Shown here: piece by piece, positions 55,261-63,675 of the stretch | Layout: every line of letters begins with the position of its first letter | Numbering within the stretch: the stretch's first letter is position 1 | Assembly (NCBI RefSeq): GCF_031844685.1 | Contig: NZ_CP134605.1 | Location: 5,554,001 to 5,618,000, forward strand | Length of the DNA: 64,000 nucleotides | Source of the DNA: Streptomyces sp. ITFR-21 | Lineage (GTDB): Bacteria > Actinomycetota > Actinomycetes > Streptomycetales > Streptomycetaceae | Direction of reading: 5' to 3' | Notes under the pieces: model-generated | Databases searched by the model: none | Told to the model about the DNA's origin: nothing | The model's input: the letters and a program-made list of their open reading frames with translations, nothing else | Position numbers and translations under genes: made by a program

Positions 55261-56118
55261 ATGACGGAGTCCAAGGGACCCGACAACCAGGACGGTACGG
55301 CGGTCCCTGGCAAGAAGAAGCGCGGCGGCCGGCTCCGGCGCCTGCGGCCGTACGCGTTCGCGGTGGTGTCCGTGGCCGTGGTGTTCGGCGTCTCGGCGGT
55401 GATCGGCGCGCACGTCCGGGCGGGCAAGGACGACAAGGTGAGCGAGCCCGCGAACGCGGTCGGCCCCGCCGCGGTGCCCACCGGCCCGGCCGACACCGCC
55501 TCGCCGACGCCGAGCGCCGCCGGCCCGAAGCTCGACATGCCGGTCCACCCGTCGGTCCCGGTCACCGTGACGATCTACGAGGACCTGCGCAGCCCGGTCT
55601 CCAAGGCGTTCGCCGACACGTACGGGCCGGTCCTGACACAGCTGCTGACCACCGGCCAGATGCAGATCCACTACCGGCTGGTCACCTCCTCCGACCGCAA
55701 GTACGGTGGCACGGGCTCGCTGGAGGCGGCCAACGCGGCGGCCTGCGCGCAGGACCAGGGCCGTTTCACGCAGTTCGTCGACCAGGTGTTCAAGAACCAG
55801 CCGGACCCGCAGACCGACTCCCTGGCCAAGGAGAGCGTGCTGAAGGAGCTGGCGCTGAAGGCCCACAAGATCCAGATGGGCAAGTTCGAGCCCTGCCTGG
55901 AACAGCACGACCACCTCGGCTGGGCGAAGAAGTCGCAGACCGACTACGCCGCCTCCGGTCTTGGCGCCCTGCCGGTGGTGCAGGTGAACCACACCACGAT
56001 CAAGGACGTGGAGTCCTCGCTGACCCCGCAGAAGCTGCACAGGCTGGTGCTGGCGGAGGCCAAGCGCGTGATCGCCCTCCAGGACACCCCCTCCGCCACG
56101 CCCACCACGACGGGCTGA
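55261..56118 (+). CDS. Membrane-anchored thioredoxin-fold (DsbA-like) protein without CXXC
   Basis: 285 residues. A basic N-terminus (KKKRGGRLRRLRPY) precedes one transmembrane helix (AFAVVSVAVVFGVSAVIGAHV, split around residues 35-55), an Ala/Pro linker and a thioredoxin_4/DsbA fold (VTVTIYEDLRSPVSKAFADTYGPVL...AACAQDQGRFTQFVDQVFKNQ...LGALPVVQVN). Where DsbA-like proteins usually have CPxC, this one has SPVS, so it cannot do thiol exchange there. The cis-Pro loop (GALPVV) is kept. It probably faces outside and may act as a chaperone-like or binding protein. It is a lone gene. Confidence 0.85.
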   Translation: MTESKGPDNQDGTAVPGKKKRGGRLRRLRPYAFAVVSVAVVFGVSAVIGAHVRAGKDDKVSEPANAVGPAAVPTGPADTASPTPSAAGPKLDMPVHPSVPVTVTIYEDLRSPVSKAFADTYGPVLTQLLTTGQMQIHYRLVTSSDRKYGGTGSLEAANAAACAQDQGRFTQFVDQVFKNQPDPQTDSLAKESVLKELALKAHKIQMGKFEPCLEQHDHLGWAKKSQTDYAASGLGALPVVQVNHTTIKDVESSLTPQKLHRLVLAEAKRVIALQDTPSATPTTTG

Positions 56119-56210
56119 CCCCTCGCCGATCCCCGCCGGGCGGTGCGCCCGGCTGCGCCGCTCCTCCGCGGTCGGGACGTTCACACCTTCAGCAGATGGC
56201 GCGACGCGTC

Positions 56211-56228
56211 TCGCCACTTTTGTGGCGA
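56211..56228. repeat. Short perfect hairpin TCGCCAC-TTTT-GTGGCGA
   Basis: A 7-bp perfect stem with a TTTT loop about 90 bases after the thioredoxin-fold gene. It could be a terminator stem or a protein site; no U-tract follows. Confidence 0.5.
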
Positions 56229-56370
56229 AACCGGGTACTGAAGGCATGTGACATCCGACCACAGAGGAGCGGCGTGTGCGTCGAGACCGGTGTTGGAGCT
56301 TTCCGCGGAGGCGCCGCCGACGGTCCGGTGGCCGCGGGGGCGAGCCGTCGGGGGTAACCGGAGCCCCGGG

Positions 56371-56548
56371 GGGTGCCGTCGGCGGTATCGGTACGGTGGG
56401 GCGGGTGCCCGCGGCGGGTGCCCGGTGGGGTGGGTGCCCGCCGGTGGGTGCCGTCGGGCGTCAGCGAGCCGTTGGGTGGGTGCCCGGCGGGGTGGGGGCG
56501 CCCTGGGGCGGGTGCCCGGTGGCGGTGGGGTGCCCGTGGGCGGGTGCC
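56371..56548 (+). repeat. G-rich field with nine GGGTGCC units
   Basis: GGGTGCC occurs at 56371, 56403, 56416, 56432, 56446, 56478, 56510, 56528 and 56542, at spacings of 13-32 bp, embedded in runs of three to five G. The G-runs on the plus strand could form quadruplex structures. Confidence 0.8.
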
Positions 56549-56714
56549 GTACGGCGTGGGGGTACTCATTCGTGGGTGCGGTTGGGCGTTGGGGCGCCGT
56601 CCGTCCCCCTTTTTTTGCCGCCTTCTCGCCTCCGGGCGCTTGGGTCCGGTGTCGACGGTCGACCGTGCTCATTCGCTCGTTCCTCGCTCGCTCCGCGCGC
56701 TCTTCCTTTCGACA

Positions 56715-56918
56715 CCGGCGCGCCCTTCGGCTCACCGGCTACCCGGCGGACCGTCGAGCGGGTCGGTACCCCTGCGGGGTGCCGTACGGCGCCAGGCTGG
56801 GCAGCCCAGCCCCCGGAGCTCGGCCCCCTCGGGTGCCCTGACGCCCGACGGCACCCCCGTGGGGCACCGATACCGCCTGGGGTTCGGCCGGTAGCCGGTG
56901 AGCCGAAGGGCGCGCCGG
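56715..56918. repeat. 204-bp imperfect palindrome with 29-bp perfect ends
   Basis: The outer arms 56715-56743 and 56890-56918 are exact reverse complements over 29 bases (core CGCGCCCTTCGGCTCACCGG). Inward, a second block (GGTACCCCTGCGGGGTGCCG near 56763) also pairs with the opposite side (GGTGCCCCACGGGGGTGCCG on the complement) at roughly 80%. The whole can fold into one long hairpin. No transposase is inside. Confidence 0.85.
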
Positions 56919-56926
56919 GGGGGCAC

Positions 56927-57634
56927 ATGAACCGGTCGAGGCAAGGCGTCAGGGGCGCGTCGGGAGACGGCGACTGTGGACGGGCCATTCGGCTGGGGAT
57001 ATCGGGGCATCGCGGCTTGCCCGGGGAGTCGGCCGAGCTGGTCCGGACGGCGATTCGCGAGGTCGTGAGCCGTTGTCCGGCGGGCGGCTTGGTGGGCCTG
57101 TCGTGCGTTGCGGACGGGCCGGACGCCTGGTTCGCCCGGACCGGGATCGACCATGGCGCACGCCTCGAAGTGGTCGTGCCGGCCCGCGAGTACCGCGCGT
57201 CGCTGCCCGAGTGGCACCACGACACCTACGACGCCCCTCCCGCGCCAGGCGTCCGGAGTGCACGGGACCGGCCTTCAGCAGTCCGATCCCATGCGTACAG
57301 GGTGGGAAGCGAGGTGCTGGTCGGCTTGGCCGACGAGGTCGTCGCGGTATGGGACGGCCTACCGGCTCGTGGCTACGGGGGCACCGCCGACGTGGTGCGG
57401 CACCCCGCGTACCCGGGCGGGCCGGGCTCTCCCGGCCCGCCCGGGGCCGACCGGATCCCGCCCGAGGGGGAGGAGCCCGGCCCGCCGAGGCACCGCAGGG
57501 AGAGCCCGGCCCGCCCGGGTCCGGAGGGCCGGGCCCCGGGATCCGCTACGCGGGAACGCTCGCCACGCCCGGTGCGAGGAACGCCTTGCCGTTCACCCGT
57601 TCGGAGACGCCCTCGCGGTCGAGGTAGGGGGTGA
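56927..57634 (+). CDS. SLOG-like nucleotide-binding protein, possibly damaged
   Basis: From ATG 56927 the frame gives IRLGISGHRGLPGESAELVRTAIREVVSRCPAGGLVGLSCVADGPDAWFARTGIDHGARLEVVVPAREYRASLPEWHHDTYD, later HAYRVGSEVLVGLADEVVAVWDGLPARGYGGTADVV: a small SLOG/LOG-like Rossmann domain. Between TYD (~57232) and HAY (~57290) the expected residues (RQASGVHGTGLQQSDP) are in another frame, implying two compensating single-base shifts. After DVV the usual short C-terminus is replaced by a Gly/Pro/Arg tail that crosses a hairpin and enters the convergent fadB gene. It may be a pseudogene. Function unknown; related domains bind nucleotide-derived ligands. Confidence 0.55.
   Translation: MNRSRQGVRGASGDGDCGRAIRLGISGHRGLPGESAELVRTAIREVVSRCPAGGLVGLSCVADGPDAWFARTGIDHGARLEVVVPAREYRASLPEWHHDTYDAPPAPGVRSARDRPSAVRSHAYRVGSEVLVGLADEVVAVWDGLPARGYGGTADVVRHPAYPGGPGSPGPPGADRIPPEGEEPGPPRHRRESPARPGPEGRAPGSATRERSPRPVRGTPCRSPVRRRPRGRGRG
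57412..57445. terminator. Perfect 15-bp hairpin between the SLOG-like gene and fadB
   Basis: CCCGGGCGGGCCGGG (57412-57426), loop CTCT, and its exact complement (57431-57445). It lies 101 bases beyond the fadB stop (minus strand) and could end transcription from either side. It also falls inside the tail of the SLOG-like frame, which suggests that gene once ended before it. Confidence 0.75.
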
Positions 57635-59672
57635 TGCCGCCGAGGTGGAAGGGCCAGCCCGCGCCGGTGATGAGGCACAGGTCGATGTCCTGGGGCTCGG
57701 CGACGACGCCGTCGGCCAGCATCAGGCCGATCTCCTGGGCCACCGCGTCCAGTACCCGGGTGCGAACCTGGTCCTCGGTGAGGACGGTGTCGCCCTGCTG
57801 GAGGAGGGCGGCGACCTCCGGGTCCAGTTCCGGTGTGCCGGAGTCGTAGACGTAGAAGCCGCGCTTGCCGGCCTTGACGACGGCCGCGAGGTTCGGCGAG
57901 ACGGTGAAGCGGTCCGGGAAGGCGCCGTGCAGCGTCTGCGAGACGTGCAGGCCGATGGCGGGGCCGACCAGTTCCAGCAGGACCAGCGGGGACATCGGCA
58001 GGCCGAGCGGCTCCACCGCCCGCTCGGCGACGGCCACCGGGGTGCCCTCGTCGATGACGTTCTGGATCTCGCCCATGAAGCGGGTCAGGATCCGGTTGAC
58101 GACGAACGCCGGGGCGTCCTTGACCAGGACCGCGGTCTTCTTCAGCTGCTTGGCGACGGCGAACGCGGTGGCCAGCGACGGGTCGTCGGTGGACTCGCCG
58201 CGGACGATCTCCAGCAGCGGCAGCACCGCGACCGGGTTGAAGAAGTGGAAGCCGACGACCCGCTCGGGGTGGTCCAGCTTCGCGGCCATCTCCGAGACCG
58301 ACAGCGAGGAGGTGTTGGTGGCCAGGATCGCGTCCGGCCGGACCACCGCCTCCAGTTCCGCGAAGACCTGCTGCTTGACGCCCAGTTCCTCGAAGACGGC
58401 CTCGATCACGAAGTCCGCGTCACCGAACGCGGTCGCCTTGTCCAGGTGGCCGGTGACCAGCGCCTTGAGCCGGTTGGCCTTGTCCTGGGCGACGCGGCCC
58501 TTGACGAGCAGCTTGTCGATCTCGCCGTGCACGTAGCCGACGCCCTTGTCGATCCGCTCCTGGTCGATGTCGGTCAGTACGACCGGCACCTCCAGCCGGC
58601 GGGCGAAGAGCAGGGCCAGCTGGGAGGCCATCAGGCCCGCGCCGACCACGCCGACCTTGGTGACCGGGCGGGCCAGCGTCTTGTCCGGCGCCCCGGCCGG
58701 GCGCTTGGCGCGCCGCTGCACCAGGTTGAAGGCGTAGAGGCCGCTGCGCAGTTCGCCGCCCATGATCAGGTCGGCCAGCGCCAGGTCCTCGGCGGCGAAA
58801 CCCTGTTCCAGGTCGCCGTTCCGCGCCGCCGCGATGATGTCCAGCGCGCGGTACGCGGCCGGGGCCGCGCCGTGCACCTTGCCGTCGGCGATGGACCGGC
58901 CGCGGGCCACCGCCTGGTCCCAGGCGGCGCCGCGGTCCACCTCGGGCCGTGCCACCTCGATCTCGCCCTTGAGGACGGCCGCGGTCCAGGCCAGCGACTG
59001 CTCCAGGAAGTCCGCGGCCTCGAACAGCGCGTCGGCGATGCCGAGTTCGTAGACCTGGGGGCCCTTGAGCTGGCGGTTCTGGTTGAGTGAGTTCTCGATC
59101 ACGACGGTGACCGCGCGGTCGGCGCCGATCAGGTTCGGCAGCAGGGTGCAGCCGCCCCAGCCGGGGACCAGGCCGAGGAAGACCTCGGGCAGCGAGAAGG
59201 CCGGCACCGAGGCGGACACCGTGCGGTATGTGCAGTGCAGGCCGACCTCGACACCGCCGCCCATCGCGGCGCCGTTGTAGTAGGCGAAGGTCGGCACGGC
59301 CAGCGACCGCAGGCGCTTGAAGACGTCGTGGCCGCCCTGGCCGATGGCCAGCGCGTCCTTGTGCTCCTTGAGCAGTTCGACGCCCTTGAGGTCGGCGCCC
59401 ACCGCGAAGATGAACGGCTTGCCGGTGATGCCGACACCGGCGATCACGCCGTCGGCCGCCTCCTGCGCCACCTGGTCGACGGCGGCGTCGAGGTTCGCCA
59501 GCGACTGCGGGCCGAAGGTGGTCGGCTTGGTGTGGTCCAGGCCGTTGTCCAGGGTGATGAGCGCGAAGCGGCCCGCGCCCGGCAGGTCCAGATGGCGTAC
59601 CAGGGCACTGGTGACGACCTCGCCGGGGAACAGCTCGGCCGCCCCCTTCAGCAGCTCGGTGGTGGAACTCAC
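57546..59672 (-). CDS. fadB: Fatty-acid oxidation multifunctional protein (enoyl-CoA hydratase/3-hydroxyacyl-CoA dehydrogenase)
   Basis: 708 residues from GTG 59672. The crotonase domain covers ~1-270 (FAVGADLKGVELL, oxyanion-hole GGGVEVGLHCTYRTV, EVFLGLVPGWGG). The NAD-binding domain starts ~330 (VTKVGVVGAGLMASQLALLFAR), with ATNTSSLSVSEMA and VGFHFFNPVAVLPLLEIVRG, then the C-terminal dehydrogenase domain. It hydrates enoyl-CoA and oxidises 3-hydroxyacyl-CoA. The start overlaps the fadA stop (59669-59672), making an A-then-B operon. The N-terminus lacks nothing obvious. Typical of actinobacterial beta-oxidation loci. Confidence 0.95.
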   Translation of the reverse strand: MSSTTELLKGAAELFPGEVVTSALVRHLDLPGAGRFALITLDNGLDHTKPTTFGPQSLANLDAAVDQVAQEAADGVIAGVGITGKPFIFAVGADLKGVELLKEHKDALAIGQGGHDVFKRLRSLAVPTFAYYNGAAMGGGVEVGLHCTYRTVSASVPAFSLPEVFLGLVPGWGGCTLLPNLIGADRAVTVVIENSLNQNRQLKGPQVYELGIADALFEAADFLEQSLAWTAAVLKGEIEVARPEVDRGAAWDQAVARGRSIADGKVHGAAPAAYRALDIIAAARNGDLEQGFAAEDLALADLIMGGELRSGLYAFNLVQRRAKRPAGAPDKTLARPVTKVGVVGAGLMASQLALLFARRLEVPVVLTDIDQERIDKGVGYVHGEIDKLLVKGRVAQDKANRLKALVTGHLDKATAFGDADFVIEAVFEELGVKQQVFAELEAVVRPDAILATNTSSLSVSEMAAKLDHPERVVGFHFFNPVAVLPLLEIVRGESTDDPSLATAFAVAKQLKKTAVLVKDAPAFVVNRILTRFMGEIQNVIDEGTPVAVAERAVEPLGLPMSPLVLLELVGPAIGLHVSQTLHGAFPDRFTVSPNLAAVVKAGKRGFYVYDSGTPELDPEVAALLQQGDTVLTEDQVRTRVLDAVAQEIGLMLADGVVAEPQDIDLCLITGAGWPFHLGGITPYLDREGVSERVNGKAFLAPGVASVPA

Positions 59673-60889
59673 TTGCCGCTCCCGTCGAAGTGGGGGTTCT
59701 CCCAGATGACCGTGCCGCCCATGCCGAAGCCGACGCACATCGTGGTGATGCCGTAGCGCACCTGCGGCTGCTCCTCGAACTGCCGGGCCAGCTGCGTCAT
59801 CAGCCGCACCCCGGAGGAGGCCAGCGGGTGGCCGAAGGCGATGGCGCCGCCGTACCGGTTGACCCGCGGGTCGTCGTCGGCGATGCCGTAGTGGTCCAGC
59901 AGCGACAGCACCTGCACCGCGAACGCCTCGTTGACCTCGAACAGGCCGATGTCGTCGATGCCCAGGCCCGCCTTGGCGAGCGCCTTCTCGGTGGCCGGGA
60001 TCGGGCCGATGCCCATCACCTCCGGCTCGACGCCGGCGAAGGCGTACGACACCAGGCGCATCCTGACCGGCAGTCCCAGCTCCTCGGCGACGTCCTCGGC
60101 GGCCAGCAGCGAGGCGGTGGCGCCGTCGTTGAGACCGGCCGCGTTGCCCGCGGTGACCCGGCCGTGCGGCCGGAACGGCGTCTTGAGGCCGGCGAGCTGC
60201 TCCAGCGTGGTGCCCGGCCGCATCGGCTCGTCGGCGGTGGCCAGGCCCCAGCCGGTCTCGCCGGCCTCGGGGTCGGTGCGGCGGATCGCGATCGGCACCA
60301 GGTCCTGCTGGATCCGGCCGTCGGCGTATGCCTTGGCGGCCTTCTCCTGGCTGTGCACGGCGAACTCGTCGGCGCGCTGCCTGGTCAGCCGCGGGAAGCG
60401 GTCGTGCAGGTTCTCCGCGGTCATGCCCATGAACATCGCGGACTCGTCGACCAGCTTCTCGGAGACGAACCGCGGGTTGGGGTCCACGCCCTCGCCCATC
60501 GGGTGCCGGCCCATGTGCTCCACGCCGCCGGCGACCACCAGGTCGTAGGCGCCGAAGGCGACGCCGCCGGCCGTGGTCGTGACCGCGGTCATCGCGCCGG
60601 CGCACATCCGGTCAACGGAGAAGCCGGGCACGGTGGTCGGCAGTCCGGCCAGGATGGCGGCGGTACGGCCCAGGGTCAGCCCCTGGTCGCCGATCTGCGT
60701 GGTGGCCGCGACCGCGACCTCGTCGATCCGGGCCGGGTCCAGGTCCGGGTTGCGCCGCAGCAGCTCCCGGATGCACTTGATCACCAGGTCGTCGGCGCGG
60801 GTCTCGTGGTAGATGCCCTTCGGGCCCGCTTTGCCGAACGGGGTGCGGACGCCGTCGACGAAGACGACATCCCTCACGCTACGCGGCAC
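59669..60889 (-). CDS. fadA: Acetyl-CoA C-acyltransferase (3-ketoacyl-CoA thiolase)
   Basis: 406 residues from GTG 60889, supported by an upstream GGGAGAG; a longer open frame has no homology. Motifs: VDRMCAGAMTAV with the acyl-accepting Cys (~92), NEAFAVQ, GGAIAFGHPLASSGVRLMTQL (catalytic His) and the C-terminal TMCVGFGMGGTVIWE (second Cys). It cleaves 3-ketoacyl-CoA with CoA. First gene of the operon with fadB. Confidence 0.95.
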   Translation of the reverse strand: MPRSVRDVVFVDGVRTPFGKAGPKGIYHETRADDLVIKCIRELLRRNPDLDPARIDEVAVAATTQIGDQGLTLGRTAAILAGLPTTVPGFSVDRMCAGAMTAVTTTAGGVAFGAYDLVVAGGVEHMGRHPMGEGVDPNPRFVSEKLVDESAMFMGMTAENLHDRFPRLTRQRADEFAVHSQEKAAKAYADGRIQQDLVPIAIRRTDPEAGETGWGLATADEPMRPGTTLEQLAGLKTPFRPHGRVTAGNAAGLNDGATASLLAAEDVAEELGLPVRMRLVSYAFAGVEPEVMGIGPIPATEKALAKAGLGIDDIGLFEVNEAFAVQVLSLLDHYGIADDDPRVNRYGGAIAFGHPLASSGVRLMTQLARQFEEQPQVRYGITTMCVGFGMGGTVIWENPHFDGSGK

Positions 60890-61061
60890 GATGGCTCTCC
60901 CTCTGCTTGGTGTTCGCTCGTCGGCGCGACCGGGGGAATGGTGAACGAGCGGGGCGACGTGACTCCGGGAAGTGAACGCGTTCCCCCGCCATGCTACTCG
61001 TCGGTAACCCGCGGGGACAGCCCGGCTCGGTGAAGCGGCGCAGGTCACACCGGAGGTGATG

Positions 61062-62315
61062 TTACTCCGGGTTACTCGGGGTCGGCCGGGCGGTCAGGGC
61101 GGCCGGCAGGACCGGGGTGATCAGGGCCGTCTGCCAGGGGCGCGCGCCGAGCGCGGCCAGGGTGGAGGCGATGATCTCGGGGGACGGTTCCGAGGGCGGT
61201 GACCAGCAGATACGGCGGACCGTGTCCGGCGAGACCAGGTTCTCCTGCGGGAGGTTGAGCTCCTCGGCGAGGGCCGAGACGGCGGCTCGGGCCGCGGACA
61301 GCCGGGCGGCGGCGGCCGGATCCTTGTCGGCCCAGGCGCGCGGCGGCGGCGGACCGGTGTACGCGGCGGCCGGCTGCGGCAGGTCCCGCTCGGGCAGCGC
61401 GCGGGCCCGGTCGATCGCGGCCTGCCACTGGTCCAGCTGGCGGCGGCCCATCCGGTGGCCGAAGCCGGGCAGTGTGGCCAGCGCGTGCACGTTCGGCGGG
61501 TTCTCCAGCGCCGCGGTGACGATCGCGGCGTCGGTCAGCACCCGGCCCGGCGAGATGTCCCGCTCCCGGGCGGCACGGTCCCGGGCCAGCCACAGTTCGC
61601 GCACCACGGCGATCTGCCGGCGGCGGCGCACCTTGTGCATCCCGGAGGTACGGCGCCAGGGGTCGACCCGGGGCGCGGGCGGCGGGGCGGCGGCGATGGC
61701 CGCGAACTCCTGCAGCGCCCACTCCAGCTTGCCCTGGACCCGCAGCTCCTCCTCCAGCGCGTCCCGCAGGTCGACCAGCAGCTCCACGTCCAGCGCCGCG
61801 TACCGCAGCCAGGGGTCGGGCAGCGGGCGGGTGGACCAGTCGACCGCCGAGTGCCCCTTCTCCAGAACGAAGCCGAGGACGTTCTCCACCATCGCGCCCA
61901 GGCCCACCCGGGCGAAGCCGGCCAGCCGCCCGGCCAGCTCGGTGTCGAAGAGCACGGTGGGCCGCATGCCCAGCTCGTCCAGGCACGGCAGGTCCTGGGT
62001 GGCGGCGTGCAGCACCCACTCGGTGTCCGCCAGCGCGTCGCCCAGCGCGGTCAGGTCGGGACACCCGACGGGGTCGATCAGCGCGGTTCCCGCCCCGGCG
62101 CGGCGCAGCTGGACCAGATAGGCCCGCTGGCCGTAGCGGTAGCCGGAGGCGCGCTCGGCATCGATGGCGACCGGACCGGAGCCCGCGGCGAAGGCCGCGA
62201 CGACACGTGCGAGGTCCTCCGGGCTGGCGGTCACCGGCGGGATGCCCTCGCGCGGGTCCAGCAGCGGGACCGGCGCCGCGGTTGTCTGGGTTGCGGTCTC
62301 TCTCGCGTCGGTCAC
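61062..62315 (-). CDS. rnd: Ribonuclease D-like 3'-5' exonuclease with HRDC domain
   Basis: 417 residues. DEDDy exonuclease: GPVAIDAERASGYRYGQRAYLVQLR (first Asp-x-Glu), WVLHAATQDLPCLDELG (second Asp), and LRYAALDVELLVDLRDAL (Tyr-x3-Asp). An HRDC domain follows at ~225-300 (RDRAARERDISPGRVLTDAAIVTAALENPPNVHALATLPGFG). It trims 3' ends of tRNA and other stable RNAs. The C-terminal ~100 residues are a family-specific extension. It stands alone between fadA and the LuxR-type gene; a CTACGCG hairpin precedes it. Confidence 0.94.
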   Translation of the reverse strand: MTDARETATQTTAAPVPLLDPREGIPPVTASPEDLARVVAAFAAGSGPVAIDAERASGYRYGQRAYLVQLRRAGAGTALIDPVGCPDLTALGDALADTEWVLHAATQDLPCLDELGMRPTVLFDTELAGRLAGFARVGLGAMVENVLGFVLEKGHSAVDWSTRPLPDPWLRYAALDVELLVDLRDALEEELRVQGKLEWALQEFAAIAAAPPPAPRVDPWRRTSGMHKVRRRRQIAVVRELWLARDRAARERDISPGRVLTDAAIVTAALENPPNVHALATLPGFGHRMGRRQLDQWQAAIDRARALPERDLPQPAAAYTGPPPPRAWADKDPAAAARLSAARAAVSALAEELNLPQENLVSPDTVRRICWSPPSEPSPEIIASTLAALGARPWQTALITPVLPAALTARPTPSNPE

Positions 62316-62684
62316 CCGTCAAGGGTAGCCGGGTAGGGCCTGGCCGGTGCTTCTCTACGCGACGCCGCGTAGAAGCGACGGCCCGCGCTTCATGCCGAGC
62401 GCCCGCCGGCGGAACGTTCCGCCGACGGGCGCGCGCCCGGCCCCGGGGCGGGGGTGCGGGCGGTGGTACGAGCCGGGCGGACTCGGCGGCCCCGGACGGC
62501 TCGGACGTCCGGGGGCGGCGCGGTGCCGCTCATGTGCTGTTCACGTGCTGCTCGGCGCCGTGCGGCGCCTGCTCGGGCCGCCCGCTACGGCTCCGCGCGG
62601 CGCGGCTTCGGGCCCCCGTGCCGTGCGGCGCCGCCCGGCGCGGCGCGGCGCGGCTTCGTACGGCTCCGCGCCGCCGGTTGCCGC
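62316..62684. other. Gene-free stretch with palindromes
   Basis: CTACGCG-ACGC-CGCGTAG (62355-62372) is a perfect 7-bp hairpin 40 bases upstream of the RNase D start. A 30-bp palindrome with one mismatched pair centres on CGGAACGTTCCG (62401-62430). The remainder is GGCGCGGC-type low complexity (62590-62680). It probably holds the terminator of the LuxR-type gene and the promoter of rnd. Confidence 0.55.
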
Positions 62685-63350
62685 TCAGTGGATGATGCCG
62701 GTCCGCAGCGCCACCGCCACCATCCCGGCACGGTCGCCGGTGCCCAGCTTGCGCGCGATCCGCGCCAGGTGGCTCTTCACGGTCAGCGCGGACAGGCCCA
62801 TGGAAACGCCGATCGCCTTGTTGGACTGGCCTTCCGCGACCAGCCGCAGCACCTCCACCTCGCGGCCGGACAGCTCGCGGTAGCCGCCCGGGTGGCCGGG
62901 CGCCCCCGGCGGGCGGCGCTGCATCCGGGCCGCGGTGGCGCCCAGCGGGGCGAGGCCCGGTCGGCCGGCCAGCGAGCCGGGGCTGTTGCGGGTGCCGGTC
63001 ACCACGTAGCCCTTGACGCCGCCGGCCAGCGCGTTGCGCACCGCGCCGATGTCGTCGGCGGCGGACAGCGCCAGGCCGTTGGGCCAGCCGGCGGCGCGGG
63101 TCTCGGCGAGCAGGGTCAGGCCGGAGCCGTCGGGGAGATGGACGTCGGCGACGCAGATGTCGCGGGGGTTACCGACCCGGGGACGGGCCTCGGCGATCGA
63201 CGAGGCCTCGATCACATCGCGGACCCCGAGCGCCCACAGGTGTCGGGTGACAGTGGAGCGGACGCGGGGGTCGGCCACGACGACCATGGCCGTCGGCTTG
63301 CTGGGACGGTAGGCGACCAGGCTCGTGGGCTGCTCGAGAAGAACGGACAC
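62685..63350 (-). CDS. LuxR-type response-regulator-like transcription factor
   Basis: 221 residues from GTG 63350, backed by AGGAGG. N-terminal receiver-like domain (AMVVVADPRVRSTVTRHLWALGV, ICVADVHLPDGSGL with the phosphoacceptor-position Asp, GVKGYVV). The C-terminal LuxR HTH is SGREVEVLRLVAEGQSNKAIGVSMGLSALTVKSHLARIARKL. The acidic pocket after beta-1 is reduced (ADPR instead of DD), so phosphorylation is doubtful. No histidine kinase is adjacent, hence an orphan regulator. An AT-rich patch at 63425-63460 is probably its promoter. Confidence 0.9.
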   Translation of the reverse strand: MSVLLEQPTSLVAYRPSKPTAMVVVADPRVRSTVTRHLWALGVRDVIEASSIAEARPRVGNPRDICVADVHLPDGSGLTLLAETRAAGWPNGLALSAADDIGAVRNALAGGVKGYVVTGTRNSPGSLAGRPGLAPLGATAARMQRRPPGAPGHPGGYRELSGREVEVLRLVAEGQSNKAIGVSMGLSALTVKSHLARIARKLGTGDRAGMVAVALRTGIIH

Positions 63351-63675
63351 CGGGCCTCCTGTGGCAAAGGGGACTGAAACGGTCACAGTCTCCTTCGGCA
63401 GCAAACGCTCCGGGCTTTAGGGAAAGATCACGATTTATTGAGTAACAATTCCGGCAAATCGGACGGCCGATCGAACGGACGCACTGTCAGGGCACGGGCG
63501 TGCGTGCAATCGCCCGCCCGCCCGGCGCGCCTTCTTGCGTCCCGCGCTGCCGCCCCTACCGAAGGACCGCCCCCGACCGACCCCCGACCGGCTTCCGATC
63601 GACGCCGGCTGATCCGCCGGCCCGTTCCCGCCCCGGCCCCCGTCCCCGTACGCCCCCAAGTGACCGGTCCGCGGT
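63351..63675. other. Intergenic region with AT-rich promoter patch
   Basis: The leader of the LuxR-type gene. 63425-63460 (AGATCACGATTTATTGAGTA and following AACAATTCC) is clearly AT-rich for this genome and likely contains the promoter on the minus strand. I see no gene in the rest. Confidence 0.5.

Larger units (their letters stand above)
56229..56926. other. Repeat-rich non-coding stretch
   Basis: No convincing gene. It contains the G-rich GGGTGCC field (56371-56548), a pyrimidine-rich piece with T7 (56600s), and the ~200-bp palindrome at 56715-56918. Long open frames exist on both strands but encode only Gly/Arg/Pro low complexity. Confidence 0.6.

Noticed and set aside
56276..56926. Plus-strand frame upstream of the SLOG-like ATG, and minus-strand Pro-rich frames
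   Set aside because: They encode only Gly/Arg/Pro repeats from the GGGTGCC field and the palindrome, without start-site or domain support.
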